DNA from: Bradyrhizobium sp. ARR65
GTDB lineage: Bacteria; Pseudomonadota; Alphaproteobacteria; Rhizobiales; Xanthobacteraceae
Direction: 5' to 3'
Length of the DNA: 64,000 bases
Assembly: GCF_000472385.1 (NCBI RefSeq)
Contig: NZ_AWZU01000023.1
Span: 62,272 to 126,271, forward strand
Notes under the pieces: generated by a model
Seen by the model: only the letters and a program-made list of their open reading frames with translations
Database searches by the model: none
Told to the model about the DNA's origin: nothing
Made by a program: the position numbers and the translations under genes
Shown here: positions 23,161 through 32,563 of the stretch, piece by piece
How the letters are laid out: every line of letters begins with the position of its first letter
How positions within the stretch are numbered: position 1 is the stretch's first letter

Positions 23161-24831
23161 GTGGGCTTCCATCGGGATTTGATTGCTGATCTGGCAAGCC
23201 CGCGATTTTGGCGGGCGGCTGCGCTGGCCGCCACCGGAGCCGTCGGCACGACCTCTCACGCGGACGCTGCGGTTTATTATTGGCGCGAGTATGATCCTGG
23301 CTACTACTACCGGCCTGAGCCCGCGGTTCAGCCGCGACGACCGAGGACACCGCACCCCGTCAGGAAGGATGTTGCCGAAAAGGACGCCGCGGCCAAACCG
23401 CAAGCACCTCTGATCATCGCGGTCTCGATCAACAAGCAACAGGTGAAGATCTACGACGCGAACGGCTTCTTCGCACAGGCACCGGTATCAACGGGCATGC
23501 GGGGCCACCCAACCCCGATGGGCGTGTTCAGCGTCATCCAGAAGCACAAATGGCATCACTCCAACATCTATAGCGGCGCGCCGATGCCGTATATGCAGCG
23601 GATCACCTGGTCCGGCGTTGCTTTGCATGCCGGCGTGCTGCCGGGCTATCCGGCTTCGCATGGCTGCATCCGCATGCCCGAGGCGTTCGCGATCAAGATG
23701 TGGAATTGGACCCGGCTCGGTGCGCGCGTGTTCGTCACGCCAGGCGAGCTGGTGCCCGAGAGCTTCTCGCATCCCCTGCTCCCCAGCCTGAAAGTCCCGC
23801 TGCAATCGGCATCGTCCACGGGGACTGACAGCAGCGATCCGCTAGCCGCGAAGGCCGACAAGGGCGCGGTCGAAGGCAAGCCAACCGAGGTTGCGCTCGA
23901 GCTGCGATCCACTGTCGGTCACGGCATGAAGGTGGACACGACGCCCGGTGAAAAGACCCGCACGGCCGACGCCACCGGCGATGCGGGGACCGGCGAGGTC
24001 TCCGTTACAATGTCGGACGCATCTTTGGCGCCAAGAGGCGATGTAGTCGAACTTGCCAATGCGGCGGCGAGCTCGGAGGTCCACGCCGAGCAAGCGGACG
24101 CCGCCACGAATGCCGACAGTCATACTACCAAGCCCGAGACCGCGGGGGCCGCACGCCAGGCCGATCCCGCTGACGCGAAAGGGGAAGCCGTAAAGGCGGC
24201 AGCGCCAAAGCTGGACGACGCCAAACCCGATGCGACCAATCCGGCTACGGCTGCGCCGAGTGAGAATGGCAAGCCGGCTGCGGCCACGGACACCACGCCC
24301 GGCAGCGATGCCGGTAAGGATCAGACCCGCCCGCCCGACGCGGCAAAAGCTCCGGCCGCAAGGGTGGAGATCGCCAAGCGCGCCGGCCAGATCGCGGTGT
24401 TCGTCAGCCGCAAGGACTCCAAGCTCTATGTGCGACAGAATTTTGCGCCGCTCTTTGATGTCGCCGTGACGATCGCGCCAAGCGACCGCCCGCTCGGCAC
24501 GCATGTGTTCACTGCCGTGGTCGACAAGACCGACGCCAACGTGCTGCACTGGACGGTGGTCTCGCTGCCGGTCTCCTCGCGCAGCCTCCTGCGCGAGAAC
24601 GAGCGCGCGCAGACGCACCGCAAGGGCGCGCGGCCGGTTGCGGACGAGGCCAAGCCGTTGCCGATCCCGGACAGCCCGGCCGAGGCGCTGGACCGAATCG
24701 CCGTGCCCGCCGACGTGATGGCTCGCATCGCCGAGGCGCTCACGACAGGCAGTTCGATCATCGTTTCCGATCAGGGTATCAATCAGGGCGAAACCGGCGA
24801 AGGCACGGATTTCATCGTCTCCCTGCGCTAG
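23161..24831 (+). CDS. L,D-transpeptidase (YkuD) with a second, degenerate domain
   Basis: Envelope enzyme that makes 3-3 peptidoglycan cross-links or anchors proteins; 556 residues. After an export segment and a Tyr/Pro/Arg-rich stretch comes the YkuD domain (about residues 85-195) with HAGV and the catalytic SHGCIRMP (His167, Cys169). Then an Ala/Asp/Lys/Thr-rich low-complexity linker (about 220-400), then a second YkuD-like start (QIAVFVSRKDSKLYVRQNFA, then PLGTHVFTAV) that never reaches an HGC motif. GTG 23161 is chosen for its GAGGGT site; TTG 23146 is possible. Confidence 0.86.
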   Translation: MGFHRDLIADLASPRFWRAAALAATGAVGTTSHADAAVYYWREYDPGYYYRPEPAVQPRRPRTPHPVRKDVAEKDAAAKPQAPLIIAVSINKQQVKIYDANGFFAQAPVSTGMRGHPTPMGVFSVIQKHKWHHSNIYSGAPMPYMQRITWSGVALHAGVLPGYPASHGCIRMPEAFAIKMWNWTRLGARVFVTPGELVPESFSHPLLPSLKVPLQSASSTGTDSSDPLAAKADKGAVEGKPTEVALELRSTVGHGMKVDTTPGEKTRTADATGDAGTGEVSVTMSDASLAPRGDVVELANAAASSEVHAEQADAATNADSHTTKPETAGAARQADPADAKGEAVKAAAPKLDDAKPDATNPATAAPSENGKPAAATDTTPGSDAGKDQTRPPDAAKAPAARVEIAKRAGQIAVFVSRKDSKLYVRQNFAPLFDVAVTIAPSDRPLGTHVFTAVVDKTDANVLHWTVVSLPVSSRSLLRENERAQTHRKGARPVADEAKPLPIPDSPAEALDRIAVPADVMARIAEALTTGSSIIVSDQGINQGETGEGTDFIVSLR

Positions 24832-24856
24832 TCCTACCGCGTCATAAGCAGATCTA

Positions 24857-24960
24857 GGCCCTCATCTTGAAGAGCCTGTGCAGCACGCGTCTTGAAGGAT
24901 GAGGCCGGCATCCGGGCCTCATGGTTCGAGACGGCGCATTCGCGCCTCCTCACCATGAGG
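24857..24960. repeat. Two adjacent REP-like palindromes
   Basis: Unit 1 (24857-24904) has CCTCATC/GATGAGG arms; unit 2 (24917-24960) has CCTCATGGT/ACCATGAGG arms and an inner GACGGCGC...GCGCCTCC stem. Both carry the TTCGAGACG-type core seen in dispersed Bradyrhizobium palindromes, and the pair sits in tandem in the 272-bp gap after the L,D-transpeptidase gene. The rest of the gap (to 25103) shows nothing clear. Confidence 0.7.
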
Positions 24961-25103
24961 GTTACTGACGCAGTAAGACCCATGCTGCGGGTCCAAAGGG
25001 CCGCGCTGCGCTGGGCGGGAACCGAGAAAAGCGAAGCGCGCGGACAGCATGATTGCCAGGCCATCGCGCTGCGGTCGCTTTATCGAAGCGGGTCGGCTAA
25101 AAC

Positions 25104-26747
25104 ATGCCCCGTATGACCCAGCTTTCCACGCCCGCCGAGACGGCCGCGCCGCGATCCGATGTCACCGATGATGCCTTCGACCGGCTCACTCCGCTCGGCT
25201 GGAGCAAGGGCCTGGCCGCGATCCTCGCTGGCCTTGCCGCGTCATTCCTCCTCTTCGGCTACGCGCTCGTCTACTGGCGCAACGCCGACATGGACTTCAT
25301 GGTGATCTACAACGCGCTTGTCATGAACGATGGCAAGCCGCAGCATTTCTTCGATCACACCGCTTATCTCACCATCCTCGCGGTCAAGTCATGGTTCCGC
25401 CTGCTGCACGGCGCGGGCCTGCTCGATGCCTATACGCTGCCGGCGATTCCGAAGGCGAGCGACGTCGCAGCTTTCGATGTCACGATGACGGCGGCCGTGC
25501 GGGCTGGACGCGTGCTCGCTTTCCTGATCGCGATCTGCTGCGTCCTGATCTTCGCAGGCCTCATGCGCTTGATCGTACGCGACTGGCGCGTCGCCATCCT
25601 GGCCGTGCTGGCTTTCGCCTTGTCCGGCGGCATTGCCGTCCATTCGCGGATTCTGCGCAGCGAGCTGCTCGCGGCCTGTCCCGTCATTTTCGCACTGATG
25701 ATCCTGATCGCCAGCGGGCGTCGCGCCAGTGCATGGCGTCCGCTCGCGATTGCGCTCGCGGCCGCTCTTTGCGTGCTGGGGCTGGAGAACAAGGTACAGG
25801 CGATCCTGTTGGTGGGCGTGCTTCCGGTCGTGATCCTGCCCTTTGGCGGCGCGCGAAGCACGAGCGTTTCCTTCTGGCAAAATACGCGCTGGAGCTGGGT
25901 TGCGGCCGCATTCGCCGGCGCGATCGCGCTCGCCACGGCGTGGGTCGCGTGGCCACTGCTGGCAACCGGTTTCGATCGCCACCTGCTGGACGCAACGGAA
26001 TTCCATCCGCTGCTCCTAGGCCGCTACGGGATCTATCAAGCCGCCCTCGCCCTTCTCATCGGCGTCTGCATGATCGCCTATGCCGTGCTGTGGCGCATCA
26101 GCACCGCGGAGACGCTGACCGCGATCTGCGCGGCCATCGCCGGGGCCGCCCTCGCGCTGCTCCTGCTTGATGTCGATTACAACACGAGCAACGTGATTGC
26201 CGTGGTCAATCCGCTCGAGAAGATGCTGACGTTCGCCGATTCCAGCACCTCGAGTGCCGCGAGCGGATCGAACCCTGCCGCCGGCTTGCTGCTGCTGCTT
26301 CAGGGATTCGGGTCTGTCCTCGCGCGCTTCACCTTCGTCCTGCACTCCTCCGCGCGACCGACCGTGTTTTTGACCTGGCTGATCATTCCCGGCATCGTCT
26401 ATGCCTTCAGGCGCGGCGAAAAGCGCGCCGCGCTGCAGTCGCTGCTCTTGATACTCGCGGCGATCGCGATCGATACGCTTGGCGTGCGGCGCGGGCTGAA
26501 ATCCGAGTATTTCATTTTCACCGATCCGCTGATCATCCTCGCCGGCGCCGTCCTGCTCGACCGCCTGCGCGATCTGCGCTTCCACAAATGGGCCTATCCG
26601 ATCGCCGTGACGCTGGTGGCATTGCATATCGCGGTCGGCCAGGCCGAGCCGATAAAGTATGCGCTCAAGCGCACCGGGCCGGAGTCGGTTTGCGAGTGGA
26701 ACGGCTATTACATGCCGCTGTTGCCCCTGCCCTGGTGCCACATATAA
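25104..26747 (+). CDS. Large multi-pass membrane protein, glycosyltransferase-like
   Basis: Protein of 547 residues with about ten to twelve membrane helices, such as GLAAILAGLAASFLLFGYAL, FLIAICCVLIFAGLMRLIV and LTAICAAIAGAALALLLLDV. An early extramembrane loop has ADMDFMVIYNALVMNDGKPQ, where acidic residues after the first helix recall GT-C (family 39-like) glycosyltransferases. The C-terminus ends in a short Cys-containing segment (CEWNGYYMPLLPLPWCHI). Sugar-lipid transferase activity is inference. ATG 25104 or 25113; neither has a strong ribosome site. Confidence 0.65.
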   Translation: MPRMTQLSTPAETAAPRSDVTDDAFDRLTPLGWSKGLAAILAGLAASFLLFGYALVYWRNADMDFMVIYNALVMNDGKPQHFFDHTAYLTILAVKSWFRLLHGAGLLDAYTLPAIPKASDVAAFDVTMTAAVRAGRVLAFLIAICCVLIFAGLMRLIVRDWRVAILAVLAFALSGGIAVHSRILRSELLAACPVIFALMILIASGRRASAWRPLAIALAAALCVLGLENKVQAILLVGVLPVVILPFGGARSTSVSFWQNTRWSWVAAAFAGAIALATAWVAWPLLATGFDRHLLDATEFHPLLLGRYGIYQAALALLIGVCMIAYAVLWRISTAETLTAICAAIAGAALALLLLDVDYNTSNVIAVVNPLEKMLTFADSSTSSAASGSNPAAGLLLLLQGFGSVLARFTFVLHSSARPTVFLTWLIIPGIVYAFRRGEKRAALQSLLLILAAIAIDTLGVRRGLKSEYFIFTDPLIILAGAVLLDRLRDLRFHKWAYPIAVTLVALHIAVGQAEPIKYALKRTGPESVCEWNGYYMPLLPLPWCHI

Positions 26748-26814
26748 CGCGTTCTTGAGCGGCGGGTGGTGATCGGCTCGGCTATCTTGGCGGATAGTTG
26801 TCGGGGAGGCTGCC

Positions 26815-27390
26815 ATGATCGACCGCAGGACCGTGATCGCGGGCGCCTTCACTGCGCTGGCCGCTTCCGTGGGGAACGACAACGCGCGCGCCGACCCCGC
26901 GATGAGCCGTATCACCGCTTACGCGTTTTCCTTCCCGGCGCTATCGGGCGCAGACATCCGGCTCGCTGAGTACACCGGCCACCCGCTGCTCGTCGTCAAC
27001 ACCGCCTCGCTGTGCGGCTACACGCCCCAATATGCCGGGCTGCAGCAGCTCTGGACCGAATTTCACGATCGAGGCTTCGGATTGATCGGCGTTCCCTCCA
27101 ATGATTTCGGTGGCCAGGAGCCCGGCGGCGCGGCCGAGATCGCGGAGACGGCACGCCACCAATATGCCGTTACCTTTCCGATCGCCGCAAAGGCCGTAGT
27201 CATCGGGCCCAGTGCGCATCCCTTCTACAAATGGGCGGCCGAGGCGCGGCCCAAGGATGTTCCGCGTTGGAACTTTCACAAATATCTCATCGGCCGCGAC
27301 GGCTACATTGCCGACGTTTTCGCATCGCCTGTCGAACCGACCGACACCCGCATCAAAGTGGCAATTGCCAGGACGCTTGCCGACGGCTGA
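26815..27390 (+). CDS. Glutathione peroxidase family protein, exported form
   Basis: Peroxide-reducing thiol enzyme of 191 residues. The active Cys67 lies in NTASLCGYTPQYAGLQ, where selenoenzymes have Sec. GVPSNDFGGQEPG and WNFHKYLIGRDGY supply the conserved Gln and Trp-Asn. The N-terminus (DRRTVIAGAFTALAASV) has a twin-Arg-type signal, so the protein is probably periplasmic. ATG 26815 follows GGGGAGG. Monocistronic. Confidence 0.9.
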   Translation: MIDRRTVIAGAFTALAASVGNDNARADPAMSRITAYAFSFPALSGADIRLAEYTGHPLLVVNTASLCGYTPQYAGLQQLWTEFHDRGFGLIGVPSNDFGGQEPGGAAEIAETARHQYAVTFPIAAKAVVIGPSAHPFYKWAAEARPKDVPRWNFHKYLIGRDGYIADVFASPVEPTDTRIKVAIARTLADG

Positions 27391-27575
27391 AAGAGGAGCT
27401 GTCTAGTTAACCGGTCCACCGACAATTCGGCTAATCGAGCCTCGAATCGTTGCCTTGGCCGCGGGTCCGACTATGATGTTTCGGGGTGAAACGGTCCGGC
27501 TGACGGCGCTTGCGCCACCTAGCCGAGCGGCACAGGTCGCCGCGTGCTGAGCGGCGCAAATCGAGGAAAAGCAAG

Positions 27576-28547
27576 ATGCGTATAGCGGCAGGATTGATCT
27601 TCGCAGTTTCGCTGTGTGCGCCTGGCGTCGCTTGGTCGCAGAGCGCCCCTCCCAAGCCCGCCGCGGCTCCACAAGCCGCGCCCGCTCAACCCGCGCCACA
27701 ACAGCAGCAGGCCGCGGCAACGCCCGCTCCCAAGCAGGTCCAGCCCTCGCGACCCCCCTGTAACAATCCCAATGCGCTCGGTGTCGGCCGCACCGTGGAG
27801 ATCGACACCACAGGTGGACCGGGCTTCGGCTTCGAACATTTCAAGGAGCTCGACTTCCTGCATGACCACGAGGTAGTGCTGACCTTCGACGACGGTCCGT
27901 GGCCGGAGAACACGCCGTCGGTGTTGAAGACGCTGGCCGACGAATGCACTACCGGCATCTTCTTCTCGATCGGTAAGCATGCGACCTACTATCCCGAGAT
28001 CCTCAAGCAGGTTTACGCTGCCGGCCACACCATCGGCACCCACACCTGGTCGCACGCGAACCTGAACAACAAGAAGCTCACGGACGATCAGCGCAAGGAC
28101 GAAATCGAGAAGGGCATCAGCGCGGTGAAGTGGGCGCTGGGCGGCATCTCGCCGGCACCCTTCTTCCGTTTCCCGGCGCTGCAGCATCCCCCGCAGATGG
28201 TCACCTATCTCGGGACCCGCAACATCGCGATCTTCTCCTGCGACCTCGACTCCTTCGACTTCAAGGCGAAGAACGCCCAGCAGGTCATCGACGTCACCTT
28301 CAAGAAGCTCGACAAGCTCGGCAAAGGCATCATCCTGATGCACGACTTCCACAAGCACACGGCGGAAGCCCTGCCCGAGCTTTTGCACCGCCTGAAGGCC
28401 GAGGGCTACAAGGTCGTGGCCATGCGCGCCAAGGCGCCGGTGCAGTCGCTGCCGCAGTATGATGCGGAACTCCAGAAGGAGGACATCAAGCTCCCGACCG
28501 TGAGCCAGCGGCCGGTCTCGAGCGTCGTGACGACCGTCTCGCAGTAG
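27576..28547 (+). CDS. Polysaccharide deacetylase (NodB domain), exported
   Basis: Protein of 323 residues: signal peptide (MRIAAGLIFAVSLCAPGVAW), a Pro/Ala/Gln-rich linker to about residue 55, then a NodB homology domain. VVLTFDDGPWPENTPS gives the catalytic Asp-Asp, IGTHTWSHANL the metal His pair, FFRFPALQHPPQM the third motif and GIILMHDFHKHTAEALPELL the later His. It removes acetyl groups from peptidoglycan or an exopolysaccharide. ATG 27576 has GAGGAAA upstream. A terminator hairpin follows. Confidence 0.92.
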   Translation: MRIAAGLIFAVSLCAPGVAWSQSAPPKPAAAPQAAPAQPAPQQQQAAATPAPKQVQPSRPPCNNPNALGVGRTVEIDTTGGPGFGFEHFKELDFLHDHEVVLTFDDGPWPENTPSVLKTLADECTTGIFFSIGKHATYYPEILKQVYAAGHTIGTHTWSHANLNNKKLTDDQRKDEIEKGISAVKWALGGISPAPFFRFPALQHPPQMVTYLGTRNIAIFSCDLDSFDFKAKNAQQVIDVTFKKLDKLGKGIILMHDFHKHTAEALPELLHRLKAEGYKVVAMRAKAPVQSLPQYDAELQKEDIKLPTVSQRPVSSVVTTVSQ

Positions 28548-28564
28548 CTATCCGCAAGATCGCC

Positions 28565-28592
28565 AAGCCGCGGCCCGATTTGACCGCGGCTT
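28565..28592 (+). terminator. Hairpin after the deacetylase gene
   Basis: AAGCCGCGG/CCGCGGCTT stem with a 10-nt loop, 17 bp after the stop at 28547. Only a weak T-rich tail. Confidence 0.55.
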
Positions 28593-28691
28593 GAAGAGCT
28601 TCCGCCAGCACGCCAATGCCCGGTCTTCACTTGCGCGAGACCCCGCAAGCCGAGCTTGGCGCCTGCTTGACGAGCGATTAAATCTGGTGTC

Positions 28692-29072
28692 ATGAACTTC
28701 GCGCAATCGGACCACGTCATCGTACGGCTGAAGAACGTGGTCGTCGAGACCTCCTGCGGCATACATCCGTGGGAGCAGCACCCGGAACGGCCCAACAAGC
28801 TCTCGATCGATGTCACCCTGTTCGCCAAGCTCGAGCATCGGCGCCTCGAGCAGTTCGGCTACATCGACTACGACGGAATCAGGGACTTTCTGAAGCAGTT
28901 CCCAAACCGTCCGCACACCCCTCTGCTCGAAACCCTGCTTGATGAGATCGTCGAGAAGTGCTTCGCCGACGAACGCGTCGACGCCTGTCACGTGTCGATC
29001 ACGAAATTGAACATCTTCAACGAGGCCCAACCGAGCGTAGAGGTCTATCGTACCCGCGCCAAGTGGAAATAA
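28692..29072 (+). CDS. folB: Dihydroneopterin aldolase
   Basis: Folate pathway enzyme converting dihydroneopterin to hydroxymethyl-dihydropterin and glycolaldehyde; 126 residues, the normal length. VIVRLKNVVVETSCGIHPWE carries the conserved Glu/Cys-Gly-x-His-xx-E region (FxAxHGVxxxE in classic FolB) and KLSIDVTLF the following strand. Only 4 bp separate it from the DHFR-like gene, so the two form an operon with linked pterin chemistry. ATG 28692. Confidence 0.85.
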   Translation: MNFAQSDHVIVRLKNVVVETSCGIHPWEQHPERPNKLSIDVTLFAKLEHRRLEQFGYIDYDGIRDFLKQFPNRPHTPLLETLLDEIVEKCFADERVDACHVSITKLNIFNEAQPSVEVYRTRAKWK

Positions 29073-29076
29073 CCCG

Positions 29077-29649
29077 ATGTCGGGAGCGACCCGCATGCCG
29101 GGCTTTCACATCGAGGGCTACGTCATCATCTCGGCCGACGGCATGCTTGCCAACGCCGATCACGTGATGGACGAACTGAAATTCGATGCCGACAAGGCCT
29201 TCTTCACGGCGGCACTCGACCGCGCCGCTCTCATCGTGCATGGCCGGAATTCGCAGGAAGATCAGCCCAATTCGCCCAAGCGGAAGCGGATCATCCTGAC
29301 CCGCAAGATCGCTTCGCTTGCCTCCGATGCCGCGAATCCCAAGGCGATCCTGTGGAATCCGGCGGGTTGCAGCTTCGAAGAAGCCTGCGAACTGGCCGGC
29401 GTGACGTCGGGCACGGCCGCCGTCATCGGCGGGCCCAGCGTGTTCGACCTGTTCATGGATCGCTATGACACGTTCTGGCTGTCACAGGTCGCCCGCGTGC
29501 GACTGCCCGGCGGCGAGCCGTGCTTCGGCGGGGTCCCCGCGCGCTCACCGCAACAGGTTCTCGCCTCGCACGGCCTGACCGCCGGCGAGACTCAAGTGCT
29601 GGACGCAGCCAACGACGTCACCGTCACGCCCTGGCGTCGGCCGCGTTGA
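29077..29649 (+). CDS. Dihydrofolate reductase-like protein
   Basis: Protein of 190 residues with a DHFR/RibD-C fold. GYVIISADGMLANADHVMDE is the first strand and loop with the folate-site-like Asp; ALIVHGRNSQED, RIILTRKIASL and AAVIGGPSVFDLFMDRYDTF follow, the last with the conserved GG before the cofactor region. It is longer and more divergent than FolA, so activity on dihydrofolate is likely but not certain. It follows folB by 4 bp. ATG 29077 gives the listed length; ATG 29095 is also possible. Confidence 0.78.
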   Translation: MSGATRMPGFHIEGYVIISADGMLANADHVMDELKFDADKAFFTAALDRAALIVHGRNSQEDQPNSPKRKRIILTRKIASLASDAANPKAILWNPAGCSFEEACELAGVTSGTAAVIGGPSVFDLFMDRYDTFWLSQVARVRLPGGEPCFGGVPARSPQQVLASHGLTAGETQVLDAANDVTVTPWRRPR

Positions 29650-29661
29650 GCGAAGCCGGCG

Positions 29662-30114
29662 CTACACGTCCCCGTAGGCCGGCTCGGCCGCGCGCGGTCC
29701 TCTCCCGTAACCCGCGATGATGAACAGAGCGCCGATGATCGAGAGATTCTTGAGCGCGTCGACCACGGTCTTGGCGTTCTCGGGCGGCGATTGATTCCAG
29801 AAGTCGTAGAAGAAGAAGGTCGAGGCGGCGATGTAGAGCATCAAGATGATCGCGAAGAAACGCACGCCGAAATTGAGCGCGATCATCAATCCCGCGATGA
29901 CTTCGAAAGCACCGGCGGCGATCGCAAGGACCTGCGGCATGGTCATGCCCGTCAGCGTTTCCATCTGCGTCGCGTAGGAGGCGAGCTGGTCCGGAATCGC
30001 CAGCTTGCCTGCGATGAAATCGGCGGTCGCCTGCATGGCGAAGAGCTTGGTCGCGCCGACATAGATGAAGAGCACGGCAAACAAAACTCGCCCGAAAGTA
30101 ATTAGAGCTGGCAT
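29662..30114 (-). CDS. DoxX family membrane protein
   Basis: Four-helix membrane protein of 150 residues: GRVLFAVLFIYVGATKLFAM, AIAAGAFEVIAGLMIALNFG, FFAIILMLYIAASTFFFYDF and LSIIGALFIIAGYGRGP. DoxX relatives take part in quinone or thiosulfate redox steps and in oxidative-stress membrane complexes; no specific role is shown here. ATG 30114. It converges on the DHFR-like gene with a 12-bp gap. Confidence 0.87.
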   Translation of the reverse strand: MPALITFGRVLFAVLFIYVGATKLFAMQATADFIAGKLAIPDQLASYATQMETLTGMTMPQVLAIAAGAFEVIAGLMIALNFGVRFFAIILMLYIAASTFFFYDFWNQSPPENAKTVVDALKNLSIIGALFIIAGYGRGPRAAEPAYGDV

Positions 30115-30253
30115 GGTCGGCCTCGTCAGACGCGTGTCAGGCGCGGGATCGATCGCGACAAAAGCGCAAGCGGATTATGGATGGTCCGCTGACGCTTTTC
30201 AAACGCCAATCGCGCCCCCACGCCCGAAAGCCGCCCGTCGGGAATCCCGGCCT

Positions 30254-32563
30254 TCAGGTGAAGAGGGCCGGCTGCTGCCGGCCAGCGTGCTCCTGGGCCT
30301 CCACAGCGGCAACCGCGGTCATGTTGAGGATGCCACGCGCGGTCACTGACGGCGTCAGAATATGGGCCGGGCGCGAGGGTCCAATCAGGATCGGCCCGAC
30401 CGGGACGGCGTCCGTCAGCACCTTGACCATCTGATGGGCCACGTTGGCGGCATCCAGATTCGGCATCATCATGATGTTGGCTACGCCTTCGAGCAGCGAG
30501 TGCGGCAGGACCAGCTTTCGCGTGGCTTCCGACAGCGCGGTATCGCCCTGCATCTCGCCATCCGCCTCCAGCTCCGGATGATGTTCCTTCAGAAGTGCGG
30601 TGGCGCGGCGCACCTTGCGCGAGGACTCGGTGTCGTAGCTGCCGAAATCCGAATGCGAGAGGAAGGCGATCTTCGGCTTCAGATTGAAGCGCTGCACGTG
30701 GTTGGCGGCCAGCGCCGCGATCTCGGCCAGCTCTTCCGCACTCGGATTGGAGCGCACCTCGGTGTCCGCGATGAAATAGGCGCCCTTGGCCGTGATCAAG
30801 AGCCCGAGAGCCGCGAAGTCGCTGATCCCGGATGCGCAGCCGATGATCTCGCGCACGTGGCGCAAATGGCTCATATAGCGCCCTTCGACGCCGCAGATCA
30901 TGGCATCGGCTTCGCCGCGGATCACGGCAAGCGCCGCGATGACAGTCGCGTTGGTGCGCACCACCGTGCGCGCGGCGTCCGGCGTGACGCCGCGGCGGCC
31001 GGCGACCTCGATGTAAGACTGCACGTAAGAGCGGTAACGCGGATCGTCCTCGGGGTTGACGAGGTCGAAATCCTTGCCCGCCTTGATCGAAAGCCCGAGC
31101 CGCTTGATGCGCGCTTCCACCACCGACGGCCGCCCGACCAGGATCGGCTTGGCCAGCTTTTCCTCGAGCACCTGCTGGGTGGCACGCAACACCCGCTCAT
31201 CCTCGCCTTCGGCATAGATGACACGGACCGGCTGGGTCTTGGCCTTCGCAAACACCGGCTTCATGACGAGACCGGAGCGGAATGCGAAACGCTCGAGGCC
31301 AGCGGTATATTCGTCAAAATTCTTGATCGGCCGCGTCGCGACGCCGGAATCCATCGCGGCTTTCGCCACCGCCGGCGCGATGCGCTGGATCAGCCGCGGA
31401 TCGAACGGGCTCGGGATCAGCGAGCCCGGCCCAAACCCCTGTACCTCCGTGCTGTCAAAGCCGCGCGCGACCACGTCCGATGGTGCATCGCGTGCCAACT
31501 GCGCGATCGCAGCCACCGCCGCATGCTTCATCTCTTCGTTGATCGCGGTGGCACCGACATCGAGCGCGCCGCGGAAGATGAAGGGAAAGCAGAGGACGTT
31601 GTTGACCTGGTTGGGGAAATCCGAGCGGCCGGTGCAGATCATGGCATCGGGCCGCGCCGCGCGCGCCTCATCGGGCATGATCTCCGGGATCGGATTGGCA
31701 AGCGCGAGTACCAGCGGCTGGTCCGCCATCTGCTTGACCATGTCCGCCGTCAGCACGTTTGGCGCTGAAAGGCCCAAGAAGATATCCGCGCCGCCGATCA
31801 CGTCCGCAAGCTTCCGCTTGTCGGTCTTCTGCGCATAGACCTCTTTCCAGCGGTCCATCAGCGTGTTGCGGCCCTGGTAAACCAGGCCCTCGATGTCGCA
31901 GACCCAGATGTTCTTGCGCTGCGCGCCCATCGACACGAGCAGGTTGAGGCAGGCGAGCGCGGCCGCACCGGCCCCCGATGCGACGATCTTCACATCCGAG
32001 AGCTTCTTGCCGTTCAGCAGTAACGCATTGGTGATCGCCGCGCCGACGATGATAGCGGTGCCATGCTGGTCGTCGTGGAAGACCGGAATCTTCATGCGCT
32101 CCTTCAGGCGCGCTTCGATCTCGAAACATTCCGGACCCTTGATGTCCTCGAGATTGATGCCGCCAAATGTCGGCTCCAGTGCCGCCACCGTCTCCACCAC
32201 ACGCTCGATCGTGTCGGCGGCGATTTCGATGTCGAAAACATCGATGCCCGCGAATTTCTTGAACAGGACGGCCTTGCCCTCCATCACCGGCTTGGAGGCG
32301 AGCGGCCCGATATTGCCGAGCCCGAGCACGGCGGTGCCATTGGAGACGACCGCGACCAGATTGGATCGCGCGGTCAGCGCTGCCGCCTGGGCGGGCTCCT
32401 TGGCGATCTCCGTACAGGCGGCCGCAACGCCCGGGGAATAGGCGAGCGCCAAGTCGCGCTGGTTGGCCAGCGGCTTGATCGCCTGAATTTCGAGTTTTCC
32501 CGGCCGCGGCAGCCGATGATAGGCCAGCGCCGCGGAATGGAGATCTTCAGAATAGGACGACAT
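30254..32563 (-). CDS. maeB: NADP-dependent malic enzyme with phosphotransacetylase-like domain
   Basis: Oxidative decarboxylation of malate to pyruvate with NADP; 769 residues, the usual length for the fused form. The N-terminal half is malic enzyme (LALAYSPGVAAACTEIA, IPVFHDDQHGTAIIVGAAIT, VASGAGAAALACLNLL, VLALANPIPEIMPDEA). The C-terminal half is a PTA_PTB domain (VRVIYAEGEDERVLRATQ, FLSHSDFGSYD) that in this class is regulatory rather than an active transacetylase. ATG 32563 has GGGAG upstream. Confidence 0.95.
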   Translation of the reverse strand: MSSYSEDLHSAALAYHRLPRPGKLEIQAIKPLANQRDLALAYSPGVAAACTEIAKEPAQAAALTARSNLVAVVSNGTAVLGLGNIGPLASKPVMEGKAVLFKKFAGIDVFDIEIAADTIERVVETVAALEPTFGGINLEDIKGPECFEIEARLKERMKIPVFHDDQHGTAIIVGAAITNALLLNGKKLSDVKIVASGAGAAALACLNLLVSMGAQRKNIWVCDIEGLVYQGRNTLMDRWKEVYAQKTDKRKLADVIGGADIFLGLSAPNVLTADMVKQMADQPLVLALANPIPEIMPDEARAARPDAMICTGRSDFPNQVNNVLCFPFIFRGALDVGATAINEEMKHAAVAAIAQLARDAPSDVVARGFDSTEVQGFGPGSLIPSPFDPRLIQRIAPAVAKAAMDSGVATRPIKNFDEYTAGLERFAFRSGLVMKPVFAKAKTQPVRVIYAEGEDERVLRATQQVLEEKLAKPILVGRPSVVEARIKRLGLSIKAGKDFDLVNPEDDPRYRSYVQSYIEVAGRRGVTPDAARTVVRTNATVIAALAVIRGEADAMICGVEGRYMSHLRHVREIIGCASGISDFAALGLLITAKGAYFIADTEVRSNPSAEELAEIAALAANHVQRFNLKPKIAFLSHSDFGSYDTESSRKVRRATALLKEHHPELEADGEMQGDTALSEATRKLVLPHSLLEGVANIMMMPNLDAANVAHQMVKVLTDAVPVGPILIGPSRPAHILTPSVTARGILNMTAVAAVEAQEHAGRQQPALFT

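Noticed and set aside
30362..31768. Plus-strand frame of about 468 codons
   Set aside because: Antisense to maeB and without domain content.
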